From: VMDH01 sp038108875
Lineage (GTDB): Bacteria > Pseudomonadota > Gammaproteobacteria > Magnimaribacterales > D2472
Reading direction: 5' to 3'
Assembly (NCBI GenBank): GCA_038108875.1
Contig: JAYNII010000006.1
Coordinates: 1-63,018, forward strand
Length of the DNA stretch: 63,018 bases
Positions 1-9,390 of this stretch are shown here, one piece after another; the stretch's first letter is position 1, and every line of letters starts with the position of its first letter. The position numbers and the translations under genes were made by a program. The notes under the pieces were generated by a model. The model was not told where the DNA came from and made no database searches. It saw only the letters and a program-made list of their open reading frames with translations.

Positions 1-254
1 GAAGTTTGAAAGCGAAAATTAATTACAGCATTGGCTCCTAGTTTTATTGCATCTTGCTTCATTCGCTCAAAAGCTTCTTCTCTCGCTGCTGCAAGTAACT
101 TTGAATAACTTTGTAACTCGCCTCCAACAAGGTTCTTAAGTCCTGCAAGAATATCGCTGCCAACGTTCCTTGCTCGAACCGTTCCTCCAACGACAACTCC
201 TAAATAACTTTTAATAATTTTTCCTTCAAGATTTGGTGTGCTTACCACTATCAT
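1..254 (-). CDS. UPF0145 (YbjQ-like) protein, 5' part only
   Basis: The reverse strand opens with ATG at 254 and stays open to the window edge, giving 84 N-terminal residues. The start MIVVSTPNLEGKIIKSYLGV, then GGTVRARNVGSDILAGLKN and a later DAIKLGANAVINFRF, are the hallmarks of the UPF0145/YbjQ family (once called heavy-metal-binding domain, DUF74), small pentameric proteins of about 105 residues and unclear role. About 20 C-terminal residues lie outside the window. An AAGGAG ribosome site sits six bases before the ATG, so the start is well supported. It is divergent from hspQ, with 45 bases between them. Confidence 0.9.
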   Translation of the reverse strand, partial: MIVVSTPNLEGKIIKSYLGVVVGGTVRARNVGSDILAGLKNLVGGELQSYSKLLAAAREEAFERMKQDAIKLGANAVINFRFQT

Positions 255-299
255 TTATTACTCCTTAAAGTATGTATTATATTAAAATCTAAAAACTGT

Positions 300-629
300 A
301 TGGACACGATAGAAACAAAATTCTCAATAGGAGAAATAGTTAAACACAAATTCTTGGATTTTAGAGGTGTTATATTTGATCTTGATCCTGAATTCAATAA
401 CACCGAAGAGTGGTATCAATCTATTCCGCAGGCCTTCAGGCCCCACAAAGATCAGCCCTTCTATCATTTGTTAGCTGAAAATGGGGAAATCTTTTATACC
501 GCATATGTGTCTCAGCAGAATTTATTAAAAGATGAATCAAACATAAGTCTCAAGCATCCAGAGATTCCTGTGTTCTTCTCAGGATTTAAAGATGGAAAAT
601 TTATCTCCCTAAATAAAAGATTTAATTAG
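300..629 (+). CDS. hspQ: Heat shock protein HspQ (YccV-like, hemimethylated-DNA-binding family)
   Basis: A 109-residue protein, close to the ~105 usual for HspQ. It starts with FSIGEIVKHKFLDFRGVIFD, followed by a DQPFYHLLAEN segment and TAYVSQQNL, the conserved core of the YccV beta-barrel domain. In E. coli HspQ promotes degradation of mutant DnaA and acts as a Lon specificity factor; that role is family knowledge and not shown here. No clear Shine-Dalgarno precedes the ATG. Its last 8 bases overlap the end of the convergent aminotransferase gene. Confidence 0.88.
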   Translation: MDTIETKFSIGEIVKHKFLDFRGVIFDLDPEFNNTEEWYQSIPQAFRPHKDQPFYHLLAENGEIFYTAYVSQQNLLKDESNISLKHPEIPVFFSGFKDGKFISLNKRFN

Positions 630-1830
630 ATCCAGAATCCGCAATTCTTAAGGCCAGAACAAATACATCCATCGCCAGTGAAAGCTCATCTAGAGTGAGA
701 AAAGTTGGAGCAATTCTGATATTTGAATCCAATGGGTCTTTGCCGTAAGGATAAGTTGCTCCTGCAGGAGTAAATTTTACCCCTGCGCTATTACAAATCT
801 CGATTACTCTACTCGCAATAGGATTGGTCGTGTTGAATGAGATAAAGTAACCGCCTTTGGGATAAACATAACTGCCAAGATGTGAAGGTAGCTTACTCAA
901 TTTATCTTTAACCAAATTAAACTTAGGAACAATTACATCTGCATGAAGCTTCATGTGTTTTTTTATATCGTCTAGGCTGGATAAAAATTGAAGATGTCTT
1001 TGTTGATTAATCTTATCAGGGCAAATTATCATAACACCTCTTTGCCTAACCATTAATTCAAAGAGTTTCTTACCCGCAGAAAAAAAAGATAGCCCGCCTC
1101 CGCCAAAAGTTATCTTAGAAAATGAAGTCATGAGAGCACAGTTATTTTCCACGCCCTCCTCTTCTGCTATTTTCAATATTGGATGATTAATTAAACCATC
1201 TTCAAAATCATGAACGATATAGGAATTATCATTGATAAAGCAAAAATCATCTGAATACTCTTTTCCGAGTTTAAAGATTTCTCTGATTTTATGTTCAGAG
1301 TATATATCTCCAGACGGATTTGAATGCTTGGGAACCGTAATTATTCCCACAACATCTTTTTCTTTTTCTAAGAGATCTCTAAGGTATTGAAGATTGGGTC
1401 CATCTCCTTCTAGAGGAACACTCAACATCTGAATGCCAAAATCTTCAAATATTCTAAAGTGCCTATCAAATCCTGGGACAGGGCATATAATTTTTGCCGG
1501 TGAGAGAGATTTCCAAGGAGTTGCAAGACCATGCAGGTAGAGAGCAGATACGAGTTGATAGATGAGAAGCAAGCTCGATTGTTCGGCAGCCAAGGTATAT
1601 TCAAGAGGGCTTTGAAGTATCTCAGATCCAAGCCTTCTTGCTCTTAAAAGACCGAGAGGTTCACCATAATTTCTAATATCTACGCCATCAACTATCCAAG
1701 ACTTTAGAGGATCTATTAAAATAGATTGAGACAAGTCTAACTGGACGCTATGAGGCTTGCCCCTCGTAACATCAATGTTTAGATTAAGAGACTTAAAATC
1801 GTCTAATTCTTTGCTAAGATTGCTATCCAT
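622..1830 (-). CDS. Type Ic aspartate aminotransferase-like PLP enzyme
   Basis: A 402-residue fold-type I aminotransferase of the PF12897 group (type Ic AspAT, first described in Corynebacterium). Visible marks are LNIDVTRGKPHSVQLDLS (residues 17-34), IRNYGEPLGL, SNPSGDIYS, FINDNSYIVHDF and the pyridoxal-phosphate lysine in SFSKITFGGGGLSF (Lys about 239). Members transaminate aspartate or related dicarboxylic amino acids with 2-oxoglutarate, in the cytoplasm. Length is typical (about 400-430). It is divergent from rmuC with a 41-base gap and convergent with hspQ, so it is probably transcribed alone. Exact substrate cannot be read from sequence. Confidence 0.85.
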   Translation of the reverse strand: MDSNLSKELDDFKSLNLNIDVTRGKPHSVQLDLSQSILIDPLKSWIVDGVDIRNYGEPLGLLRARRLGSEILQSPLEYTLAAEQSSLLLIYQLVSALYLHGLATPWKSLSPAKIICPVPGFDRHFRIFEDFGIQMLSVPLEGDGPNLQYLRDLLEKEKDVVGIITVPKHSNPSGDIYSEHKIREIFKLGKEYSDDFCFINDNSYIVHDFEDGLINHPILKIAEEEGVENNCALMTSFSKITFGGGGLSFFSAGKKLFELMVRQRGVMIICPDKINQQRHLQFLSSLDDIKKHMKLHADVIVPKFNLVKDKLSKLPSHLGSYVYPKGGYFISFNTTNPIASRVIEICNSAGVKFTPAGATYPYGKDPLDSNIRIAPTFLTLDELSLAMDVFVLALRIADSGSN

Positions 1831-1871
1831 GCTTTTTAGTTAATCAAAAGGCATAATAAATCAGATTAGGA

Positions 1872-2915
1872 TTGAATAGTATATTGGAAAACACAAATCT
1901 TCTCTTGGTTGCATCTGGGTTCATTCTTGCCCTGAGTGTTTTGTTGTGGTCAATGAGAAATCTTCTAACCAATAAGCAAGAAAAGCTTCAAGAAACTAAT
2001 CTTGAGAAGCTTGAATTAATTTTGAACCCTCTAAAAGATCAAATTCAAGGTCTTAATAAACAAATTGTTGAGTTGCAAAAAGAGCAGGCTGCTGCAAAAG
2101 AGTCTTTTAGAAATAATGTTTCTCAGGTAATTGAACAAACTTCCAAGATTAGAGTGGATGCAGAAAATTTAACTGCTGCTTTAAAAGGTGACTCAAAAAC
2201 ACAAGGAGACTGGGGAGAGATGATCCTAGAGAAAACTCTTGAAGAGTCAGGTCTAAGGAAAGGAAAAGACTATGAGTTACAAAAAGCTTTTCGCGATGTA
2301 AATGGCAAGTTGTTAATTCCGGATGCAATTATCTATTTGCCTGGAGAGAGGAACATCATAATTGATTCAAAAGTATCTCTAAAAGCCTATCAACAGTATT
2401 CACAAGCCAAGGATGATGAAAAAGCTATTTACCTAAAAGCTCACATAAAATCTCTCAAAGATCATATGAAAGTTCTTGCAGAAAAAGATTATAAAAATCT
2501 TGATGGCATCAATGCACCAGATTACCAACTCATATTTGTACCTCTTGAATCAGCTTTATCGCTTGCTCTCAGTAATGAATGGGAATTACAGAAAATAGCT
2601 ATGCAGAGCCATATTGGTTTTGTAACTCCTACAAATCTAATCACGGTCCTAAGAATGGCAGAAAGTTTATGGGCGCTCGATAAGCAAAATAAAAATGCCT
2701 TAGAAATCTCTAAAAGAGCAGGTTTATTAATTAATAAATTTGTGGGTCTTCAAGAAGATCTTGAAGATATCGAAAGATATTTTAAACAGGCTGAAGAAGC
2801 TTTTGATAAAACTAAAACTAAGTTATACCAAGGCAAGGGAAATTTAGTTGATCAAGCGAGAGAACTTGAGCTACTCGGTGCCAAAGCAAAAAAAACTATT
2901 GAAGACAAATCTTAA
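1872..2915 (+). CDS. rmuC: DNA recombination protein RmuC
   Basis: A 347-residue protein with one N-terminal membrane anchor (residues about 9-27), a Lys/Glu/Gln-rich coiled coil (about 33-100) and a C-terminal PD-(D/E)XK-type RmuC domain beginning GDWGEMILEKTLEESGL and carrying PDAIIYLPGERNIIIDSKVS. E. coli RmuC limits rearrangements at inverted repeats and is a predicted nuclease. The start is a TTG at 1872 with only a weak AGGA overlapping it; a second in-frame TTG at 1884 is the alternative. Its 3' end overlaps the permease gene by 68 bases, which suggests one transcript with the permease and gcv genes. Confidence 0.88.
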   Translation: MNSILENTNLLLVASGFILALSVLLWSMRNLLTNKQEKLQETNLEKLELILNPLKDQIQGLNKQIVELQKEQAAAKESFRNNVSQVIEQTSKIRVDAENLTAALKGDSKTQGDWGEMILEKTLEESGLRKGKDYELQKAFRDVNGKLLIPDAIIYLPGERNIIIDSKVSLKAYQQYSQAKDDEKAIYLKAHIKSLKDHMKVLAEKDYKNLDGINAPDYQLIFVPLESALSLALSNEWELQKIAMQSHIGFVTPTNLITVLRMAESLWALDKQNKNALEISKRAGLLINKFVGLQEDLEDIERYFKQAEEAFDKTKTKLYQGKGNLVDQARELELLGAKAKKTIEDKS

Positions 2916-4446
2916 ACTAAAGCACCTCAATCCATGGAAGTGGCTATCTTTTGCTTGGCTAACTTTATGCGGCATGATATTGGTAGGTTTCCTATATTCA
3001 AACCTAACCAATCTCTCAACTAATTTTGTGAGCCTTCAAATCCTTAAACCTTTCATGGGTTCTATAGTGTTTGGAATCGGCTCTATGGCATTTGCCAGCC
3101 TGATTGGAACTCTTATTGCAATTTATTTTGAATGCTATCAAAGCAGCAAATCTTCATTCATCAAGTATATATTTGCTTTACCCTTAGCTTTTCCCCTATA
3201 TGTATTTTCATTCATTTATGTTGGCGCTTTTGAATACAGTTCTTGGATTAGCACTGCTCTAAGAGGGTTTGGAATGGAATTGCCCTCAATTCGTAATTTG
3301 TTAGGAGCTTCATTCATAGCCGGTCTTTGTCTTTACCCATATGTGTTTTTAGTAGTCTCTGCTCATTTGCGGATAATCTATCCAAAATATTACTGGGCAT
3401 CTAAAACCCTAGGACTAAGTGACATCCAAATGATTTCAAGAGTCTTATTGCCTGCTTTAAAGCCATCAATCATTACCGGTTCAATGCTGGTGATGTTTGA
3501 GTCGCTAGCTGACTTTGGCGCAGTTAAAGTTCTAGGCATAGAAACCTTGACCACTGCAATTTATAGCCAATGGTTTGGTATGCAGGATTTTGTTGGAGGT
3601 TCTCGGTTAGCGCTTCTATTGCTATTGATAGTCTTATTCTTCATTTTTATGCAAAAGCACTTTACTAGAGACTCTGATATTCAAAAAATTAAGAGCATAA
3701 AAAATATAAAACTGGTTTCGGGAAAAGCTGTTTTAACAACTGCAGCTATATTTATTGGATTATTAGCGATACTTTTTCCATTTACTCAACTAATTGCTTG
3801 GGTTGACCTTGAGCAGGTTATCAGAGAATTTAGAGTCAATAATCTATTTATAAACTCACTGACTCTGGCAGTATTTGGAAGCTTGATAGTGCTCCTGATT
3901 GGCATTGCAGTGGCATTTGTAAATCTTCAAGACAATAAATCAAACCATCTTATCAACTTAACTACCTATGGATATGCATTGCCGGGCTCTTTGATAGCGG
4001 TTGCCTTATTGGTTGGTTTTAAAACCATGTTCCAATTATCACTAACTAACTTGGGAATAATTGGTCTTATCCTTGCCTTATCAATAAGGTTTCTGACCCC
4101 TGCCAAGAATTATTTTATACAATCGCTTGGAATGATTCCAAGAAATTCAATTCATACCTTGGCATTATCTAATGCCAGTCCATGGAAAAGTTTTATAAAG
4201 TTCTATTGGAAACACATTCGCTACACATCGTTATTAGTTTTTTTTATTGTTGCAATCGAAATTTTGAAAGAACAGCCAGCGGTTTTGCTCTTAAGGCCAG
4301 TAGGGTTTGATACTCTTTCTTCAAGAATCTATAACTACACCTCTGAAGGACAGTGGGAACTTGCAGCTCAGCCAAGTATTTTGCTGGTATGTATAGGGGT
4401 ATTTTTTGTTATCATGCTCACTCGAATCCAAGACCGACATGAATAA
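2848..4446 (+). CDS. FbpB-type iron(III) ABC transporter permease
   Basis: A 532-residue membrane protein of two homologous permease halves, about 12 hydrophobic segments, as in FbpB/SfuB/AfuB. The first half has the EAA-like loop GLSDIQMISRVLLPALKPS followed by LADFGAVKVLG; the second has EILKEQPAVLLLRPVGFDTL and YNYTSEGQWELAA, both FbpB signatures. It would carry Fe3+ (or a related oxyanion/cation) from a periplasmic binding protein across the inner membrane. The TTG at 2848 has a strong AAGGGA seven bases upstream, inside rmuC, so I keep this long start. The matching binding protein and ATPase are not beside it. Its end overlaps gcvT by 8 bases. Confidence 0.85.
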   Translation: MIKRENLSYSVPKQKKLLKTNLKLKHLNPWKWLSFAWLTLCGMILVGFLYSNLTNLSTNFVSLQILKPFMGSIVFGIGSMAFASLIGTLIAIYFECYQSSKSSFIKYIFALPLAFPLYVFSFIYVGAFEYSSWISTALRGFGMELPSIRNLLGASFIAGLCLYPYVFLVVSAHLRIIYPKYYWASKTLGLSDIQMISRVLLPALKPSIITGSMLVMFESLADFGAVKVLGIETLTTAIYSQWFGMQDFVGGSRLALLLLLIVLFFIFMQKHFTRDSDIQKIKSIKNIKLVSGKAVLTTAAIFIGLLAILFPFTQLIAWVDLEQVIREFRVNNLFINSLTLAVFGSLIVLLIGIAVAFVNLQDNKSNHLINLTTYGYALPGSLIAVALLVGFKTMFQLSLTNLGIIGLILALSIRFLTPAKNYFIQSLGMIPRNSIHTLALSNASPWKSFIKFYWKHIRYTSLLVFFIVAIEILKEQPAVLLLRPVGFDTLSSRIYNYTSEGQWELAAQPSILLVCIGVFFVIMLTRIQDRHE

Positions 4447-5503
4447 AACTCCTCTTTATCAAAATCATCTTAATCTGAAAGCTAAGATGGTAGATTTTTC
4501 TGGCTGGGATATGCCATTGAGTTATAGATCCCAACTTGAAGAGCACATGGCTGTGAGAACAAATGTTGGTATCTTTGATGTTTCTCATATGACTGTTTTT
4601 TCATTATCGGGGGATAGAACTGAGGAATTTTTGAGTCGCGTCTTTGCTAATGATATTGCAAAAATTAAGAACCAAGATAAAGCTCTTTACGGGGTAATTC
4701 TGAATCCTCGAGGTGGAATTATAGATGATCTTATAATTTACAGATCTGAGGGAAAATATTGGATCGTTTCAAACTGTGGGACGAGAGAAAAAAATACAAT
4801 TTGGTTTAATCAACAGGCAAAAGAGTATTCAGTTACTGTTTCGCGCTTAGATGATTTTTGCATCTTGGCGTTGCAAGGACCCAAGACAAATAATGTAATT
4901 GAAACATTATTGGGAAGTGCTTGTTCTGTTCCATCGAAGCCTTTTGCCGTTCAAGAATTTAATAATGGCTTGGTAGCAAAGACTGGTTACACTGGAGAAG
5001 ATGGGTTTGAGTTTATTGTACCCAAAGATGTTGCTCTTGATATTTGGGATAAAGCTATTGAGATTGGAGTTCAGCCAATAGGTTTGGCTGCGCGCGATAC
5101 TTTGAGATTAGAAGCTGGTTTAAATTTATACGGCAACGACATGGACGAAAATTGCCACCCTTTTGAATCTGGACTAACTTGGACCGTAGATCTGGCCAAT
5201 CCTAACAGAGCATTCATTGGCAGAGAAGCCCTAGAAAAAATTGATCAAAAGCTCTGCAAAAAGCTTACCGGAGTAATCTTACATGAAAGAGGCGTTTTAA
5301 GACCAGGCTATAAAATTAAGAATTCTGATGGTGAGGGCATTATCCTCAGTGGCAGCTTCTCTCCCGTCCTTCAAAAAAGTATAGGACTTGCAAGAATTGA
5401 TCCTGCCATGAAAGACAAAGCGGTTGTAGTTATAAGAGATAAGGAAATTTCTGTTGATTTGGTATCGTCAAGATTTCTTAAGCAAGATAAAATAAACACA
5501 TGA
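4439..5503 (+). CDS. gcvT: Aminomethyltransferase, glycine cleavage T protein
   Basis: Transfers the methylene group of glycine from the aminomethyl-lipoyl H protein to tetrahydrofolate and releases ammonia. The 354 residues carry KMVDFSGWDMPLSY, GIFDVSHMTVF, KTGYTGEDGFEF, GLAARDTLRLEAG and HPFESGLTWTVDL, all conserved in GcvT. ATG 4439 is chosen because it gives the normal start MNKTPLYQNHL; an 11-residue upstream extension in frame is unlikely. It begins 8 bases inside the permease gene and shares ATGA with gcvH, so gcvT-gcvH-gcvP form one operon. There is no room for the glycine riboswitch that precedes gcvT in some bacteria. Confidence 0.95.
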   Translation: MNKTPLYQNHLNLKAKMVDFSGWDMPLSYRSQLEEHMAVRTNVGIFDVSHMTVFSLSGDRTEEFLSRVFANDIAKIKNQDKALYGVILNPRGGIIDDLIIYRSEGKYWIVSNCGTREKNTIWFNQQAKEYSVTVSRLDDFCILALQGPKTNNVIETLLGSACSVPSKPFAVQEFNNGLVAKTGYTGEDGFEFIVPKDVALDIWDKAIEIGVQPIGLAARDTLRLEAGLNLYGNDMDENCHPFESGLTWTVDLANPNRAFIGREALEKIDQKLCKKLTGVILHERGVLRPGYKIKNSDGEGIILSGSFSPVLQKSIGLARIDPAMKDKAVVVIRDKEISVDLVSSRFLKQDKINT

Positions 5504-5886
5504 GTGAAATACCTGGAGATCTAAAATTCTTATCATCCCATGAGTGGGCTCGAGTTGAAGATGATGGAACAGTTACAATTGGGATCAGTGAACATGCCCA
5601 AGATCTTCTTGGAGATATAGTTTTCGTGGAGCTACCTGAAATAGGCAAAGTTGTATCAGCAGAAGGTGAGGTTGCAATTGTAGAATCTGTTAAAGCTGCT
5701 TCTGATGTTTATTCTCCCCTTTCAGGAAAAATAATAGCTGTTAATGATCTATTAGAGAATAATCCAGAGATCATTAACGAGTCTCCCTATGATGAGGGTT
5801 GGTTTTTTAAAATAAAACCCGATAATCTTGATGAATTGGCAGATCTGCTTGACCCAGAATCTTATGCCGATACCTGCGAAGATTAA
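5500..5886 (+). CDS. gcvH: Glycine cleavage H protein
   Basis: The lipoyl carrier of the glycine cleavage system. It is 128 residues long, typical for GcvH. The lipoylation lysine is Lys65 in VESVKAASDVYSPLSG, and the start FLSSHEWARVEDDG and HAQDLLGDIVFVELP are standard. ATG overlaps the gcvT stop in ATGA. The lipoyl group must be added by LipB and LipA, both encoded at 37.8-39.4 kb in this window, so the pathway can be completed locally apart from the L protein (lipoamide dehydrogenase), which is not here. Confidence 0.96.
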   Translation: MSEIPGDLKFLSSHEWARVEDDGTVTIGISEHAQDLLGDIVFVELPEIGKVVSAEGEVAIVESVKAASDVYSPLSGKIIAVNDLLENNPEIINESPYDEGWFFKIKPDNLDELADLLDPESYADTCED

Positions 5887-5897
5887 AATACAAAAAT

Positions 5898-8720
5898 ATG
5901 ACGCCATTTATTAATCGCCACATTGGGGTAAGTGAATCTGATATTGAGTATATGCTCAAAGAGATTGGCTATGATTCCCTTGAAGCCTTCATAGAGACCG
6001 TGGTTCCTCAAGCAATATTGGTAAAAGACTCTCTTGCCATTGATGAACCATTGGATGAGCAAGCAGCATTAAAAAAACTTAAGAAGTATGCAGCAAGAAA
6101 TATAGTTAATAAATCCTTCATTGGTCAGGGATACTATAATTGTTTCACTCCTCCAGTTATTCAAAGAAATATTTTTGAGAATCCAGGCTGGTACACCTCT
6201 TACACCCCCTATCAACCAGAGATCTCTCAAGGTCGCTTAGAGGCTTTAATAAATTTTCAAACAATGGTCTGCGATCTCACTCAAATGGATATTGCTAATG
6301 CCTCTTTGCTAGATGAAGCAACTGCTGCTGCAGAAGCAATGACGCTTGCCTCAAGAGTAGGAAAGTCTAAATCTCTAACGCTGTTACTTGATAAAAATAC
6401 TTTCCCTCAAACAAAGTCAGTTATGAAGGCTCGTGCCAAACCTCTAGGGATTGCTATTAAAGAAGTGAACCTTAAAGATGACATTGATAACCAACAAGAG
6501 GAATTTTTTGCAGCATTTATTCAATATCCTGCAAACGATGGCTCGATAGATGATTATGAATCGCTAATATCTAAAATCCATGCCAAAGATGCTCTGGTTC
6601 TCATGTCTACTGATCTATTAGCTCTAACGCTAATCAAAGCGCCTGGTGAAATGGGTGCTGATATTGTGGTTGGTAATTCCCAAAGATTTGGGGTTCCGCT
6701 CGGTTTTGGTGGACCACATGCTGCTTTCATGGCAACTAGGGATGCCTTTAAGCGCTCTTTACCAGGACGATTAGTGGGGGTTTCAAAAGACAGACTGGGT
6801 CAAATATCGTATCGGCTCTCTTTACAAACAAGAGAACAACATATCAGACGTGAAAAAGCGACAAGCAATATTTGTACCGCCCAAGCGCTCCTTGCCATTA
6901 TGGCAGGAATGTATGCAGTCTATCATGGGCCGCGGGGACTCCAGGGTATCGCAACCAAAGTCAATCGCTACTGTTGCATGCTTGCTGCTAGTATTTCTGA
7001 AAATTACAAACTTGAATCTAATAAGTTCTTTGACACTATTGTGGTTCAAACTAAAACTAATACCACTACTTTGTTAGAAAAAGCCTTAGTTGAAGGTGTA
7101 AATCTTAGAAAATTAAGCGATGAAAAGATTAGCATCAGTCTAGATGAGACTACAACAGAAGAAGATGTTATGACCCTATGTTCAATCTTTGGAGTAACGC
7201 CTTATAAAACTCATACATTTGAATCGATTCCAAGAGAAATGCTGAGAGTCAGTAAGTTTTTAACACACCCCATATTTAATAGCCTGCATTCTGAAACAGA
7301 ATTGATGAGGTACATTAGAAAGTTAAGCGATAAAGACATTGCATTAGACAGAGCAATGATTCCTCTTGGATCTTGTACCATGAAGCTTAATTCAGCTGCA
7401 GAAATGCAGCCCGTAAGCTGGCCTGAATTTTCTCAATTACATCCATTTGCTCCCAGAGATCAAATAAATGGTTATCTTGATTTAATCAATGATCTAGAAA
7501 AGATGTTGTGCGAGATTACTGGATATAGTGCAATTTCGCTTCAACCCAATGCTGGCTCACAAGGAGAATATGCTGGCTTGTTAGCCATAGATGGTTTTCA
7601 TAAATCTAATGGAGATCCACAAAGGAATATTTGTTTGATACCTGAATCTGCTCACGGTACAAACCCTGCATCAGCACAGATGGCAGGCATGAAAGTTGTC
7701 CCTGTAAAATGTGATAAACATGGAAATGTAGATTTAGTAGATCTGGATCAAAAAGCTAGCAAATATGCTAATGAATTAGCGGCTATCATGATTACTTATC
7801 CCTCGACACATGGGGTATTTGAGCCAACGGTTCAAGAAGTTTGTAAAATAGTTCATCAGCATGGAGGAAAAGTTTACATAGATGGAGCCAATCTCAATGC
7901 TATGGTTGGGCTATGCAAACCAGGTAAATTTGGCGGAGATGTCTCTCACCTAAACTTACACAAAACTTTTTGCATTCCTCACGGCGGAGGTGGGCCCGGA
8001 GTCGGACCTATAGGGGTTGTTGAAGACCTTGTTCCTTTCTTGCCTTCAGATCCCTTAAAGTTTGATAATGAATTAGCTCCGCCTGTCTCAGCTTCCATGT
8101 TTGGCAGTGCATCTATTCTTCCAATTAGTTGGATGTACATTCAGATGATGGGTTCAGAAGGTTTGAAGAAGGCAACACAAATTGCAATTCTTAATGCCAA
8201 CTATATTGCAAAGAAACTTTCTCAGCATTACAAAATTCTTTATACATGTGAGAACGGTTTAGTAGCCCATGAATGTATCTTAGATGTGAGATCGTTCAAG
8301 GAAGAGGCTGGGATAGAGGTAGATGATATTGCAAAGAGGTTAATTGACTTTGGCTTTCATGCTCCAACAATGTCCTTCCCTGTTGCAGGCACTTTAATGA
8401 TTGAACCAACAGAAAGTGAGTCTCTTGCAGAGATAGATAGATTTTGCAATGCCATGATTAAAATTAAAGGTGAAATAACCACAATTAGAAACCAAAAAAT
8501 AGATCTGACCGATAACCCTCTTAAAAATGCACCCCATTGCGCAATAGAGGTAACAGGCTCAGCTTGGTCGCATAATTATTCTAGAGAAACTGCTGCATAT
8601 CCAGATGACAGCCAGTTGAAGTATAAATATTGGCCGCCCGTCTCAAGAATAGACAATGTGTATGGCGACAGAAACTTGATGTGCTCTTGCCCATCAGTGA
8701 ATGATTTTATAGAAGATTAG
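5898..8720 (+). CDS. gcvP: Glycine dehydrogenase (decarboxylating), P protein
   Basis: A single 940-residue P protein (the fused alpha-beta form), which decarboxylates glycine with pyridoxal phosphate and passes the aminomethyl group to GcvH. The N-terminal half starts RHIGVSESDIEYMLKEIG and has SLLDEATAAAEAM; the C-terminal half has IPLGSCTMKLN, PNAGSQGEYAG, ESAHGTNPASAQMAGM and the PLP lysine in LNLHKTFCIPHGGGGPG (about Lys689). It lies 11 bases after gcvH. The stop TAG shares the four bases TTAG with the TAA stop of the convergent HAD gene, so no terminator fits between them. Confidence 0.96.
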   Translation: MTPFINRHIGVSESDIEYMLKEIGYDSLEAFIETVVPQAILVKDSLAIDEPLDEQAALKKLKKYAARNIVNKSFIGQGYYNCFTPPVIQRNIFENPGWYTSYTPYQPEISQGRLEALINFQTMVCDLTQMDIANASLLDEATAAAEAMTLASRVGKSKSLTLLLDKNTFPQTKSVMKARAKPLGIAIKEVNLKDDIDNQQEEFFAAFIQYPANDGSIDDYESLISKIHAKDALVLMSTDLLALTLIKAPGEMGADIVVGNSQRFGVPLGFGGPHAAFMATRDAFKRSLPGRLVGVSKDRLGQISYRLSLQTREQHIRREKATSNICTAQALLAIMAGMYAVYHGPRGLQGIATKVNRYCCMLAASISENYKLESNKFFDTIVVQTKTNTTTLLEKALVEGVNLRKLSDEKISISLDETTTEEDVMTLCSIFGVTPYKTHTFESIPREMLRVSKFLTHPIFNSLHSETELMRYIRKLSDKDIALDRAMIPLGSCTMKLNSAAEMQPVSWPEFSQLHPFAPRDQINGYLDLINDLEKMLCEITGYSAISLQPNAGSQGEYAGLLAIDGFHKSNGDPQRNICLIPESAHGTNPASAQMAGMKVVPVKCDKHGNVDLVDLDQKASKYANELAAIMITYPSTHGVFEPTVQEVCKIVHQHGGKVYIDGANLNAMVGLCKPGKFGGDVSHLNLHKTFCIPHGGGGPGVGPIGVVEDLVPFLPSDPLKFDNELAPPVSASMFGSASILPISWMYIQMMGSEGLKKATQIAILNANYIAKKLSQHYKILYTCENGLVAHECILDVRSFKEEAGIEVDDIAKRLIDFGFHAPTMSFPVAGTLMIEPTESESLAEIDRFCNAMIKIKGEITTIRNQKIDLTDNPLKNAPHCAIEVTGSAWSHNYSRETAAYPDDSQLKYKYWPPVSRIDNVYGDRNLMCSCPSVNDFIED

Positions 8721-9385
8721 ATCCTAGGAAAATCCAAAATTTCCCATCCTCTTTGCGTGGCAATTTCCCTTAAATTACTGTCTGGGTTGGTGGCTATCGG
8801 ATGTGTAACATACTCTAGTAGGGGAAGATCGTTTACTGAGTCAGAATAAAACAATGTCTCATTGCCTACCCAATGATTATCTCCAATCCATTTTAGCAAA
8901 TGAGCAAGCTTGCCCTCTTTAAAGGCTGGTGGGAATTCAATCTTATTGGTGTAGCAGCCTTCTCTGTTTCTAACTATTTTGGTTGCAATGTAATCATTAA
9001 ATCCTAACCTTTTGGCTGCAAGTTTAGCTATGATTTCATTGGTAGCAGTTGCCAATAGTAAATAATCATTATTTTCATGGTGGTGGTGAATTCTTCTTAA
9101 AGCAAATATATTTATCAGGGGTTCAAAAACTTTCTTAAAGAATCTATCCATAGTTTGTTTTATATCTTCAGCAGTTTTCTGATCATAAAAAACTAAAGAA
9201 AATTTTCCCCAATCCTCCATTTCAAGAGTTCCATTTAAATATGCATCCATGTAACGTTGATTGGTGTCTCTGTAGCTATCACTAAGAATGTTTTCTTCAA
9301 TCAAAAAATTTATAAACCCAAAGTCTGAATCACCGTCTAAAATGGTATTATCTAGGTCAAAAATCGCAAGCCGTTTGCTAAACAT
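8717..9385 (-). CDS. HAD-IB family hydrolase (SerB-like phosphatase)
   Basis: A haloacid-dehalogenase phosphatase of about 222 residues. Motif I is IFDLDNTILDGDSD near the N terminus, a TATN segment gives motif II, and FYSDSVNDLPLLEYV gives motif IV; this pattern is the HAD-IB group that includes phosphoserine phosphatase-like enzymes. In Pseudomonas a similar gene also sits divergently beside rppH. I prefer ATG 9385 (MFSKRLAIFDLDN) over the in-frame ATG at 9400, which would overlap rppH. The substrate is unknown; phosphoserine or histidinol phosphate are family precedents. Confidence 0.85.
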   Translation of the reverse strand: MFSKRLAIFDLDNTILDGDSDFGFINFLIEENILSDSYRDTNQRYMDAYLNGTLEMEDWGKFSLVFYDQKTAEDIKQTMDRFFKKVFEPLINIFALRRIHHHHENNDYLLLATATNEIIAKLAAKRLGFNDYIATKIVRNREGCYTNKIEFPPAFKEGKLAHLLKWIGDNHWVGNETLFYSDSVNDLPLLEYVTHPIATNPDSNLREIATQRGWEILDFPRI

Positions 9386-9390
9386 ATTAA

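Noticed and set aside
4380..4440. Glycine riboswitch before gcvT
   Set aside because: gcvT begins inside the permease gene; there is no leader space and no tandem aptamer sequence.
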